From Pseudomonas canadensis (GTDB lineage Bacteria; Pseudomonadota; Gammaproteobacteria; Pseudomonadales; Pseudomonadaceae), in NCBI RefSeq assembly GCF_000503215.1, contig NZ_AYTD01000005.1, positions 1-64,000 of the forward strand: 64,000 bases of DNA. Reading direction: 5' to 3'. Every line of letters starts with the position of its first letter. Position 1 is the stretch's first letter. Both the position numbers and the translations under genes were made by a program. Shown here in pieces: positions 1 to 7,311 of this stretch. The notes below the pieces were generated by a model. It worked only from the letters and a program-made list of their open reading frames with translations, was not told the origin of the DNA and did no database searches.

Positions 1-19
1 TTGCATTTCAAGTGAACAC

Positions 20-910
20 TTACTTATCGCGAATCGAGAAATTCGCCATATGCTCCAGGCCCTTGATCAGCGCCGAGTGGTCCCAATTGCCGCCGCCAAT
101 CGCCGTGCAGGTGCTGAACACCTGCTGCGTACCGGCGGTATTCGGCAGGTTGATCCCCAGTTCCTTGGCACCGGCCAACGCCAGGTTGAGGTCCTTCTGG
201 TGCAGGTTGATGCGGAAGCCCGGGTCAAAAGTGCCCTTGATCATGCGCTCGCCATGCACTTCGAGGATTTTCGACGAAGCAAACCCACCCATCAGCGCTT
301 CACGCACCTTGGCCGGGTCGGCGCCGTTCTTGGCGGCGAACAGCAACGCTTCGGCCACCGCCTGGATGTTCAGCGCGACGATGATCTGGTTGGCGACCTT
401 GGCGGTCTGGCCATCACCATTGCCGCCCACCAGGGTGATGTTCTTGCCCATGGCCTGGAACAGCGGCAAGGCGCGTTCAAAGGTCTGCGGCTCGCCGCCG
501 ATCATGATGCTCAGGGTGCCGGCCTTGGCGCCGACTTCACCACCGGACACCGGTGCATCCAGGTACTGCGCGCCGGTCTCGTTGATCTTGGCGGCGAACG
601 CCTTGGTGGCGGTGGGGGAGATCGAACTCATGTCGATCACCACCTTGTTCGGCGACAGGCCGGCGGCGACGCCGTCTTTGCGGAACAGTACGTCGTCGAC
701 CTGCGGGGTGTCCGGGACCATCACAATGATGAACTCGGCTTCCTGCGCCACTTGCTGCGGGTTGGCCAGGGCCACGGCGCCTGCGTCGATCAGCGCTTGC
801 GGCGCCTTGCCATGGTGCTCGGAAAGGAACAGTTGGTGACCTGCTTTCTGCAGGTTCGCGGCCATGGGTTGGCCCATGATGCCAGTGCCGATGAATCCGA
901 TTTTAGCCAT
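20..910 (-). CDS. glxR: 2-hydroxy-3-oxopropionate (tartronate semialdehyde) reductase
   Basis: Reduces tartronate semialdehyde to D-glycerate with NAD(P)H, the last step of the glycerate route from glyoxylate, in the cytosol. The 296-residue product has the usual length of the beta-hydroxyacid dehydrogenase family. A Rossmann motif GFIGTGIMGQPMAANL lies at residues 5-20, the substrate signature DAPVSGG at about 118-124, and the catalytic lysine at K171 in GQTAKVANQ. An in-frame ATG at 955 exists, but the start at 910 is preferred. It is preceded by AGAGGA and begins directly with the nucleotide-binding strand. It is the third gene after gcl and hyi, with 17 nt separating it from hyi, so it is very probably co-transcribed. 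The operon may continue beyond the left edge of the window. The general family assignment is certain. The specific substrate follows from the gcl-hyi context. Confidence 0.95.
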   Translation of the reverse strand: MAKIGFIGTGIMGQPMAANLQKAGHQLFLSEHHGKAPQALIDAGAVALANPQQVAQEAEFIIVMVPDTPQVDDVLFRKDGVAAGLSPNKVVIDMSSISPTATKAFAAKINETGAQYLDAPVSGGEVGAKAGTLSIMIGGEPQTFERALPLFQAMGKNITLVGGNGDGQTAKVANQIIVALNIQAVAEALLFAAKNGADPAKVREALMGGFASSKILEVHGERMIKGTFDPGFRINLHQKDLNLALAGAKELGINLPNTAGTQQVFSTCTAIGGGNWDHSALIKGLEHMANFSIRDK

Positions 911-927
911 GAAAGAATCCTCTTTTA

Positions 928-1710
928 TTAGATGGCGTTGTGGGTCTTCAACCAACCCAAACCCGCTTCGGTGGTGGTCAACGGCTTGTATTCACAGCCG
1001 ACCCAACCCGTGTAGCCGATGCGGTCCAAATGTTCGAACAGGAAGCGGTAGTTGATCTCACCGGTACCCGGCTCGTTGCGCCCTGGGTTGTCCGCCAGTT
1101 GGATGTGGTTGATCTCACCCAGGTGCGCGGCCATGGTGCGGGCCAGGTCGCCTTCCATGATTTGCATGTGATAGATGTCGTACTGCAGAAACAGGTTGGC
1201 GCTGCCCACCTGTTCGCGAATCGACAGGGCTTGCGCCGTGTTGTTCAGGTAGAAGCCCGGGATGTCGCGGGTGTTGATCGCTTCCATCACCAGCTTGATG
1301 CCCACCGCTTGCAGTTTTTCAGCGGCGTACTTGAGGTTGGCGACGAAGGTTTTTTCCAGGGTTTCGTCGTCAACGCCTTGTGGCCGGATGCCCGCCAGGC
1401 AGTTGATCTGGGTATTGCCCAGCACCTGGGCGTAGGCGATGGCCAGCTTGACCCCGGCACGGAATTCTTCGACCCGGTCCGGGTGGCAGGCCAGGCCGCG
1501 TTCGCCCTTGGCCCAGTCACCGGCCGGCAGGTTGAACAGCACCTGGGTCAGGCCGTGGGCGTCGAGTTGCGCCTTGATTTCGGCAGAGCTGAATTCATAG
1601 GGGAACAGGTACTCGACACCTTCGAAGCCCGCATCGGCGGCCGCTTTGAAACGGGCAAGAAAGTCCTGTTCGGTAAACAGCATGGACAGGTTGGCGGCGA
1701 AACGCGGCAT
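928..1710 (-). CDS. hyi: hydroxypyruvate isomerase
   Basis: Interconverts hydroxypyruvate and tartronate semialdehyde, linking the glyoxylate carboligase product to glycerate formation. The 260-residue protein is a xylose-isomerase-like TIM barrel. The two metal-binding and catalytic glutamates expected for Hyi are visible at E143 (VMEAINTRD) and E240 (GCEYKP). The ORF can be extended to 1752, but MPRFAANLS at 1710 has GGAGAA just upstream and matches the family N-terminus. It lies 10 nt downstream of gcl and 17 nt upstream of glxR, in the classic gcl-hyi-glxR order. Nothing is missing or unusual. Confidence 0.95.
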   Translation of the reverse strand: MPRFAANLSMLFTEQDFLARFKAAADAGFEGVEYLFPYEFSSAEIKAQLDAHGLTQVLFNLPAGDWAKGERGLACHPDRVEEFRAGVKLAIAYAQVLGNTQINCLAGIRPQGVDDETLEKTFVANLKYAAEKLQAVGIKLVMEAINTRDIPGFYLNNTAQALSIREQVGSANLFLQYDIYHMQIMEGDLARTMAAHLGEINHIQLADNPGRNEPGTGEINYRFLFEHLDRIGYTGWVGCEYKPLTTTEAGLGWLKTHNAI

Positions 1711-1720
1711 AAGGTTCTCC

Positions 1721-3496
1721 TTAATCGAGCAGGGAAATGGCAGTCGGCGCATCGTTGCCGACCAAGGCCAGATCTTCGAATTCGTTGACGGCGTTGATCT
1801 CGGTGCCCATGGAAATATTGGTCACGCGCTCCAGAATAATCTCAACGATTACCGGAACCTTGAATTCTTCGATCATTTCCTCGGCGCGGCGCAGGGCCGG
1901 CGCGATCTGGCTCGGCTCGAACACACGCAAGGCCTTGCAACCCAGGCCTTCGGCAACGGCCACGTGGTCCACGCCATAGCCATTGAGTTCCGGGGCGTTG
2001 AGGTTGTCGAAGGACAGTTGCACGCAGTAGTCCATTTCAAACCCGCGCTGAGCCTGGCGGATCAGGCCGAGGTAGGAGTTGTTCACCACCACGTGGATGT
2101 ACGGCAGCTTGAACTGTGCGCCCACGGCCAGTTCTTCGATCATGAACTGGAAGTCGTAGTCGCCGGACAGCGCCACCACTTTGCGGCTCGGGTCAGCCTT
2201 GACCACGCCGAGGGCGGCGGGGATGGTCCAACCCAACGGGCCGGCCTGCCCGCAATTGATCCAGTGGCGTGGCTTATACACGTGCAGGAACTGCGCGCCA
2301 GCAATCTGCGACAGGCCGATGGTGCTGACGTAGCAGGTGTCTTTGCCGAACACCTGGTTCATTTCTTCATACACGCGCTGTGGCTTGACCGGCACGTTGT
2401 CGAAATGGGTCTTGCGGTGCAGGGTGGCTTTGCGTTGCTGGCAGTCATTGAGCCAGGCGCTGCGGTCCTTGAGCTTGCCGGCGGCTTTCCACTCGCGGGC
2501 CACTTCAATGAACATCGTCAGCGCGGAACCGGCGTCGGACACGATACCCAGGTCCGGGGTGAAGACGCGGCCAATCTGGGTCGGCTCGATGTCGACGTGA
2601 ATGAACTTGCGGCCCTCGGTGTACACCTCGACCGAACCGGTGTGGCGGTTGGCCCAACGGTTACCGATGCCCAGCACCACGTCCGACTTGAGCATCGTCG
2701 CGTTGCCATAACGGTGGGACGTCTGCAGACCGACCATGCCGACCATCTGTGGGTGATCGTCCGCAATGGTGCCCCAGCCCATCAGGGTCGGGATCACCGG
2801 GATGCCGGTCAGTTCAGCGAATTCAACCAGCAGCTCGCTGGCGTCGGCATTGATTACGCCACCACCGCTGACCAGCAGTGGGCGCTCGGCCTGGTCCAGC
2901 AGCGCCAGGGCTTTTTCCACCTGCACGCGGGTTGCCAGCGGCTTGGCGAGGGGCAGGGGTTGGTAGGCGTCGATGTCGAATTCGATCTCGGCCATCTGCA
3001 CGTCGAACGGCAGGTCGATCAACACCGGGCCTGGGCGGCCGGAGCGCATTTCATAGAAGGCTTTCTGGAAGGCGTACGGCACTTGGCCAGGTTCCAGGAC
3101 GGTGGTTGCCCACTTGGTCACCGGCTTGACGATGCTGGTGATGTCCACGGCCTGGAAGTCTTCCTTGTGCATCCGGGCGCGGGGCGCTTGACCGGTGATG
3201 CACAGGATCGGGATCGAGTCGGCCGACGCGCTGTACAGGCCGGTGACCATGTCAGTGCCTGCCGGGCCCGAGGTACCGATGCACACGCCGATATTGCCGG
3301 CCTTGGTGCGGGTGTAACCCTCGGCCATGTGGGAGGCGCCTTCAACGTGGCGAGCAAGGACGTGATCGATGCCACCCACTTTCTGCAAGGCCGAATACAG
3401 CGGGTTGATCGCGGCGCCTGGGATACCGAAGGCGGTGTCCACACCTTCGCGACGCATCACCAGGACGGCGGCTTCGATTGCTCTCATTTTGCTCAT
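1721..3496 (-). CDS. gcl: glyoxylate carboligase
   Basis: Thiamine-diphosphate enzyme that condenses two glyoxylates to tartronate semialdehyde and CO2. The 591-residue protein has the three-domain layout of the acetolactate synthase family. The glutamate normally used to activate the cofactor is replaced by valine at residue 51 ([12 protein letters not shown]), the diagnostic substitution of Gcl, which separates it from acetolactate synthase. The ThDP/Mg motif around [13 protein letters not shown] is present in the C-terminal third. The ORF reads back to 3559, but MSKMRAIEA at 3496 is the family start. It is first in the gcl-hyi-glxR operon, and its leader carries a TTGTATACAA palindrome. 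An antisense ORF of more than 600 codons covers it and is a shadow. Confidence 0.97.
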   Translation of the reverse strand: MSKMRAIEAAVLVMRREGVDTAFGIPGAAINPLYSALQKVGGIDHVLARHVEGASHMAEGYTRTKAGNIGVCIGTSGPAGTDMVTGLYSASADSIPILCITGQAPRARMHKEDFQAVDITSIVKPVTKWATTVLEPGQVPYAFQKAFYEMRSGRPGPVLIDLPFDVQMAEIEFDIDAYQPLPLAKPLATRVQVEKALALLDQAERPLLVSGGGVINADASELLVEFAELTGIPVIPTLMGWGTIADDHPQMVGMVGLQTSHRYGNATMLKSDVVLGIGNRWANRHTGSVEVYTEGRKFIHVDIEPTQIGRVFTPDLGIVSDAGSALTMFIEVAREWKAAGKLKDRSAWLNDCQQRKATLHRKTHFDNVPVKPQRVYEEMNQVFGKDTCYVSTIGLSQIAGAQFLHVYKPRHWINCGQAGPLGWTIPAALGVVKADPSRKVVALSGDYDFQFMIEELAVGAQFKLPYIHVVVNNSYLGLIRQAQRGFEMDYCVQLSFDNLNAPELNGYGVDHVAVAEGLGCKALRVFEPSQIAPALRRAEEMIEEFKVPVIVEIILERVTNISMGTEINAVNEFEDLALVGNDAPTAISLLD

Positions 3497-3523
3497 GATA
3501 TTGGTGCCTCTTGCGTTTTGTAA

Positions 3524-3533
3524 TTGTATACAA
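3524..3533. promoter_or_regulatory. TTGTATACAA palindrome, gcl side
   Basis: A perfect 10-bp palindrome, TTGTATACAA, lies 27 bp upstream of the gcl start codon. An identical copy is at 3652-3661, so the two copies start 128 bp apart in the gcl/glcG divergent region. Palindromes of this type are typical operators of GntR/FadR-class repressors. No such regulator is encoded in the window, so the cognate factor is unknown. It could also be bound by the RutR-like TetR protein encoded nearby. Confidence 0.5.
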
Positions 3534-3651
3534 GTGGTGTCTGGACAAAGTGTATTCACGGCGAGCGGCGTAGGTCAATGCATTTTATAAACTGGCCTAT
3601 GCGTTCGTCGGAACGGCTTTTTTCGACGCATGGAGCCTTTGTGCGAAAATA

Positions 3652-3661
3652 TTGTATACAA
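3652..3661. promoter_or_regulatory. TTGTATACAA palindrome, glcG side
   Basis: Second identical copy of the 10-bp palindrome, 91 bp upstream of the glcG-like start. Two exact copies in one 256-bp divergent spacer are unlikely by chance and suggest a shared repressor or a DNA-loop arrangement controlling both directions. Confidence 0.5.
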
Positions 3662-3729
3662 AATTAAAGGTCATTGTGTTCTATTTGTTTGATCGAGCAT
3701 CTGATCATTCAGACCTCCATCGCTTTCCC

Positions 3730-3737
3730 AATAACAA
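3730..3737 (+). promoter_or_regulatory. Candidate Hfq/Crc (CA) motif before glcG-like gene
   Basis: AATAACAA fits the AAnAAnAA motif through which Hfq with Crc represses translation in Pseudomonas. It abuts the AAGGA Shine-Dalgarno sequence (3741-3745) of the gene starting at 3753, the usual placement for catabolite repression. This is inference from motif and position only. Confidence 0.35.
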
Positions 3738-3752
3738 AAGAAGGACGGCACC

Positions 3753-4193
3753 ATGAGCGCTTTAACCTTGAAAGTCGCCACCCAACTGGCCAGCCAGGCC
3801 CTCAGTGCAGGGCGCACCATCTGCGCTGCGCCGCTGACCATCGCCGTGCTCGACAGCGGCGGCCATTTGATCACCCTGCAACGCGAAGACGGCGCCAGCC
3901 TGCTGCGCCCGCAAATCGCCATCGGCAAGGCCTGGGGCGCAATTGCCCTTGGCAAGGGCTCGCGCCTGCTGGCACTGGACGCGCAGCAGCGACCGGCGTT
4001 TATCGCGGCGTTGAACAGTTTGGGGCAGGGCAGCGTGGTGCCTGCGCCGGGTGGGGTATTGATTCGAAATCAGGAAGGCGCGGTGCTGGGGGCGATCGGG
4101 ATCAGCGGGGATACGTCGGACATTGATGAGCAGTGTGCGATCACGGCGATCGAGGAGATCGGGCTGTTGGCAGACGCCGGCGTATCAGCCTGA
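3753..4193 (+). CDS. GlcG/HbpS family (heme-binding-like) protein
   Basis: The 146-residue protein belongs to the GlcG/HbpS/PduO-C fold family, recognised from the Ala-rich first helix, the IAVLDSGGHLI strand near residue 30, and the closing GAIGISGDTSDIDEQ loop near 115. Members include the GlcG protein of glycolate operons and the heme-binding HbpS. The enzymatic role in glyoxylate operons is not established. The start at 3753 has AAGGA 8 nt upstream. It is divergent from gcl and shares a 256-bp spacer with paired palindromes, which suggests co-regulation with glyoxylate metabolism. The downstream neighbour is convergent, with a REP doublet between. Confidence 0.85.
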   Translation: MSALTLKVATQLASQALSAGRTICAAPLTIAVLDSGGHLITLQREDGASLLRPQIAIGKAWGAIALGKGSRLLALDAQQRPAFIAALNSLGQGSVVPAPGGVLIRNQEGAVLGAIGISGDTSDIDEQCAITAIEEIGLLADAGVSA

Positions 4194-4204
4194 CACCACC
4201 CTTT

Positions 4205-4286
4205 GTAGGAGCCGGCTTGCCGGCGATGGCGCTCGAAAGAGCGCCGCAGAATATGAAAGTCTCATCGCCGGCAAGCCGGCTCCTAC
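4205..4286. repeat. REP doublet (REPIN-like), GTAGGAGCCGGC family
   Basis: Two inverted copies of GTAGGAGCCGGCTTGCCGGC, each followed inward by GATG-like sequence, surround a roughly 30-bp spacer. The doublet can form a long hairpin. It lies between the stop codons of the convergent glcG-like and tetR genes. Doublets of this sort are abundant in fluorescent pseudomonads and are thought to be mobilised by RAYT transposases. No RAYT gene is in the window. Confidence 0.85.
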
Positions 4287-4291
4287 CAAGG

Positions 4292-4897
4292 TCAGTCCGG
4301 CTCGCAGCCTTTGAGCACCAGCCGGATGATCGTCTGCGCCGCCGCCTCGTAATCCGCCTCATCCAGCTTGGCCTTCCCGGTCACCGCCGAGATCTGCCAG
4401 TCAAAATCCGCATAGGTCTGCGTCGCCGCCCAGATGGTGAACATCAAGTGATTGGGTTCAATCGGCGCAATCAGGCCGCGATCTACCCAGTCCTGGATGC
4501 AGGCGATGTTGTGCTTGGCCTGGGCGTTGAGCTGTTCGACCTGGTCGGCGCTGAGGTGCGGGGCGCCGTGCATGATTTCGCTGGCAAAGACCTTGGAGGC
4601 AAATGGCAGGTCGCGGGAGATACGGATTTTCGAGCGGATGTAGTTGCTCAGTACTTCCTTGGGCGCGCCGTCCGGGTTGAACGGCGTGGAAGCGGCCAGG
4701 ATCGGCTCGATAATGCTCTCGAGCACCTCGCGGTAGAGGTTGTCCTTGGACTTGAAGTAGTAATAGACGTTGGGCTTGGGCAGCCCAGCCTTGGCGGCGA
4801 TGTCGCTGGTTTTGGTCGCGGCGAAGCCCTTGTCGGCAAACTCCTCGCTGGCCGCCCGCAGGATCTTTTCTTTGTTGCGCTCGCGAATGGTGCTCAT
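4292..4897 (-). CDS. TetR family regulator, RutR-like
   Basis: A 201-residue one-component regulator. The N-terminal helix-turn-helix runs over residues 10-55 (ILRAASEEFADKGF, then the recognition helix in AGLPKPNVYYYFKSK). The ligand domain contains the IWAATQTYADFDWQI segment, typical of the RutR/YcdC-type C-terminal domain. RutR in E. coli responds to pyrimidines and controls nitrogen and pyrimidine turnover. Here the neighbourhood is glyoxylate salvage, which in many bacteria lies downstream of purine and allantoin breakdown. The start at 4897 is chosen because the first 18 residues of the longer ORF do not resemble the family. Its Shine-Dalgarno is weak. The ligand and targets cannot be read from the sequence. 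Confidence 0.88.
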   Translation of the reverse strand: MSTIRERNKEKILRAASEEFADKGFAATKTSDIAAKAGLPKPNVYYYFKSKDNLYREVLESIIEPILAASTPFNPDGAPKEVLSNYIRSKIRISRDLPFASKVFASEIMHGAPHLSADQVEQLNAQAKHNIACIQDWVDRGLIAPIEPNHLMFTIWAATQTYADFDWQISAVTGKAKLDEADYEAAAQTIIRLVLKGCEPD

Positions 4898-5031
4898 AAA
4901 CCTGGAGTTTCCTTGCCAAGACTGGCGGTTGCGCATGGTAGCACCGGCCATCTGCGAGCCTCAACAATCTGCCCGCCGGGCCTTGCGCCGCGCTATGCTC
5001 GCGTCATCCCACTCTTACGGAAGCGCGATTC

Positions 5032-5946
5032 ATGGCAGGAAGCAGCTTGTTGGTGTTGATCGACGATATCGCCGCAGTACTCGATGACGTTGCCCTGATG
5101 ACAAAAATGGCGGCAAAGAAGACCGCTGGCGTCCTGGGTGATGACCTCGCCCTCAATGCCCAACAGGTCTCCGGCGTGCGTGCCGAGCGGGAAATTCCCG
5201 TGGTGTGGGCGGTGGCCAAGGGGTCCTTCGTCAACAAGTTGATCCTGGTGCCAGCGGCTTTATTGATCAGCGCGTTTGCACCGTGGGCGGTGACGCCGTT
5301 GTTGATGCTCGGCGGTGCCTACCTGTGTTTCGAAGGGTTCGAGAAGCTGGCGCATAAATTCCTGCACAGCAAAGATGAAGACCATGCGCAACATGTGCAG
5401 TTGGTCGAGGCCGTCTCGGACCCGGCAACCGACTTGGTAGCCTTCGAAAAGGATAAGATCAAAGGCGCCATCCGTACCGACTTCATCCTCTCCGCCGAAA
5501 TCATCGCCATCACCCTCGGCACCGTGGCCGATGCGCCCTTGATGCAGCAGGTGATCGTGCTGTCCGGCATTGCCATCGTCATGACCGTGGGTGTCTACGG
5601 GCTGGTGGCCGGCATCGTCAAGCTGGATGACCTGGGCCTGTGGCTCACCCAGAAACCTGGCCAGGCGGCGCGCAGCATCGGTGGTGCCATCCTGCGTGCG
5701 GCGCCGTACATGATGAAGAGCCTGTCGGTAATCGGTACGGCGGCGATGTTCCTGGTGGGCGGCGGGATTCTCACCCACGGCGTGCCGGTGGTGCATCACT
5801 GGATCGAGACGGTCAGCCAGGGCGCAGGCGGGGTGGCGTGGTTGGTGCCGACGCTGCTGAATGGCGTGGCGGGGATCATTGCCGGGGCGGTGGTGTTGGT
5901 CGTCGTGCAAGTAGTTGGCAGGGTATGGCGAGCCGTTAAGCGCTGA
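5032..5946 (+). CDS. DUF808 (YedI-like) inner membrane protein
   Basis: The 304-residue protein opens with the conserved [20 protein letters not shown] block of the DUF808/YedI family, followed by the [15 protein letters not shown] segment. Four or more hydrophobic segments are visible (about residues 75-105, 150-195, 235-255 and 275-298). The family's biochemical function is unknown, although a transport role has been suggested. It appears monocistronic: the upstream tetR gene is divergent, and a 138-bp gap follows before the DUF805 gene. Confidence 0.9.
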   Translation: MAGSSLLVLIDDIAAVLDDVALMTKMAAKKTAGVLGDDLALNAQQVSGVRAEREIPVVWAVAKGSFVNKLILVPAALLISAFAPWAVTPLLMLGGAYLCFEGFEKLAHKFLHSKDEDHAQHVQLVEAVSDPATDLVAFEKDKIKGAIRTDFILSAEIIAITLGTVADAPLMQQVIVLSGIAIVMTVGVYGLVAGIVKLDDLGLWLTQKPGQAARSIGGAILRAAPYMMKSLSVIGTAAMFLVGGGILTHGVPVVHHWIETVSQGAGGVAWLVPTLLNGVAGIIAGAVVLVVVQVVGRVWRAVKR

Positions 5947-6084
5947 TTAGTTCGCAGCGAATACAGACTGAAAAGTTGTTTAAGCTTAATCCTACAGTTC
6001 GGTTTTCAAGGCATTTATAGGATGCGTCGCGTGCCTTCCCGTGAAGTCACGCACTAAGAAAACGGATCGAGTAGGGAGTTAAGG

Positions 6085-6456
6085 ATGAACTGGTGTTTTC
6101 AGGCGATAAAAAACTATGCCAACTTCAGCGGGCGCGCTTGTAGAAGGGAGTATTGGGCGTTTGCAGTTTTAGACTACCTGCTGATGTACGGCTCAATTGT
6201 AGTAGCAGGCTGGGCCGGGGTTGCCTACAGCAAGTGGTTTTATATCCCGCTAGGCGTTTACGTTGTACTTACGATCATCCCCCGGCTATCTGTAACATTT
6301 AGGCGGCTTCACGATGTGAACACGACTGGCGCTTATATCCTGTGGTATGCGCTACCGTTCGTGGGTTTATTAGTTGTGACCATCCGACTGCTTAGAAAAG
6401 GCGACAAGGGGGAGAATAACTACGGATTGCCTTGCCGTGATGTCGAACATTCTTAA
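6085..6456 (+). CDS. DUF805 family membrane protein
   Basis: A 123-residue protein with the DUF805 signature: an N-terminal amphipathic stretch (FQAIKNYANFSGRACRREYW) followed by three or four membrane helices, with the conserved RRLHDVNTTG motif between helices 2 and 3. Function is unknown for the family. The start at 6085 has TTAAGGATG context, with the Shine-Dalgarno very close to the ATG. Codon use is noticeably less G+C-rich than in flanking genes (for example ttatatcccgcta and ggtttattagtt), so the gene may be a relatively recent acquisition. It ends just before a strong bidirectional terminator. Confidence 0.85.
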   Translation: MNWCFQAIKNYANFSGRACRREYWAFAVLDYLLMYGSIVVAGWAGVAYSKWFYIPLGVYVVLTIIPRLSVTFRRLHDVNTTGAYILWYALPFVGLLVVTIRLLRKGDKGENNYGLPCRDVEHS

Positions 6457-6482
6457 CAGACCGGGCTTACCGTAACCGCAAT

Positions 6483-6514
6483 AAAAAAGGCCATTCAATC
6501 GAATGGCCTTTTTT
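6483..6514. terminator. Bidirectional Rho-independent terminator
   Basis: A perfect 14-bp stem, AAAAAAGGCCATTC / GAATGGCCTTTTTT, with an AATC loop. It has A and T tracts on both sides, so it can terminate the DUF805 gene from the left and the mlaA-like operon from the right. Confidence 0.93.
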
Positions 6515-6522
6515 GTGGGCGT

Positions 6523-7311
6523 TTACTCGGCAATCTGCAGCTTTCGCGATTCCGTATAGATGTAGCGCACCTTCTCGTACTCGAACGGCGAGTTCATCTG
6601 GCCATACCGGAAGCTGGTCTGATAACGCTTGTCCACTGCGCGCAATGCCCAGATTTCCGGGTGGTTGGAGCTGACTTCGGACACATTGAGGAAGTTGATC
6701 TGGGTTTCGGCACCGTAGTCGACGATCAGGCCGGTGGTGTCGCGCAGGTTCGATGGGCCGAAGATCGGCAGCACCACATACGCGCCGCCGGGTACGCCGT
6801 AGAAGCCCAGGGTCTGGCCAAAGTCTTCGCTCTGGCGCGGCAGGCCCATGGCGGTCGCCGGGTCCCACAGGCCGGCGATGCCGATAGTGGTGTTGACCAA
6901 CAGGCGGCCGGTGGTTTCCAGGGAGCGATGCCCCTTGAGTTGCAGCAGGCTGTTCAACAGGTTGGGCACGTCGCCCAGGTTGTTGAAGAAGTTGCTCACG
7001 CCGGTGCGCAGGAAACTCGGGGTGACGTAGCGGTAGCCGTCGACCACCGGCAGGAACACCCATTGGTCGAAGCGGTAGTTGAAGTGGTACACGCGACGGT
7101 TCCACGATTCCAGCGGGTCATACACGTTGAGTGCGGTGAGCGATGAGCGCTCGAACTCACGCTGGTCCAGCCCTGGGTTGAACTTGAGCTTGGTCAGCGG
7201 CTCCTTGAAACCGTCGGCGCCGACATTGACCGGCTCGTGGGCCTTGCTGTTGTCGGCATTGGCCACGCCTGCGCACATCAGGGCGGCAAGCAGCAGAAGA
7301 TATTTAGCCAC
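6523..7311 (-). CDS. MlaA/VacJ family protein
   Basis: The 262-residue protein has the full MlaA domain: NVYDPLESWNRRVYHFNYRFD near residue 62, VSNFFNNLGDVPNLLNSLLQ near 105, TGRLLVNTTIGIAGLWDPA near 135, and a glycine-rich FGQTLGFYGVPGGAYVVLP stretch near 165. MlaA pulls mislocalised phospholipids from the outer leaflet of the outer membrane. Canonical MlaA is a lipoprotein. Here the signal peptide ends in ANA-D, and the only cysteine (LMCAG) has methionine at -1, so no proper lipobox is seen. The gene overlaps the upstream alpha/beta hydrolase by 8 nt and is surely co-translated with it. The symbol is left blank because this may be a paralogue of the Mla-pathway protein. Confidence 0.88.
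   Translation of the reverse strand: MAKYLLLLAALMCAGVANADNSKAHEPVNVGADGFKEPLTKLKFNPGLDQREFERSSLTALNVYDPLESWNRRVYHFNYRFDQWVFLPVVDGYRYVTPSFLRTGVSNFFNNLGDVPNLLNSLLQLKGHRSLETTGRLLVNTTIGIAGLWDPATAMGLPRQSEDFGQTLGFYGVPGGAYVVLPIFGPSNLRDTTGLIVDYGAETQINFLNVSEVSSNHPEIWALRAVDKRYQTSFRYGQMNSPFEYEKVRYIYTESRKLQIAE

Noticed and set aside
1646..3523. 625-codon plus-strand ORF opposite gcl
   Set aside because: It is a shadow of the gcl operon caused by high third-position G+C. It has no recognisable domain and low-complexity His/Gly/Gln content.
5947..6084. Possible small RNA in the DUF808-DUF805 gap
   Set aside because: Only weak local hairpins and no terminator or promoter pair that I could support.
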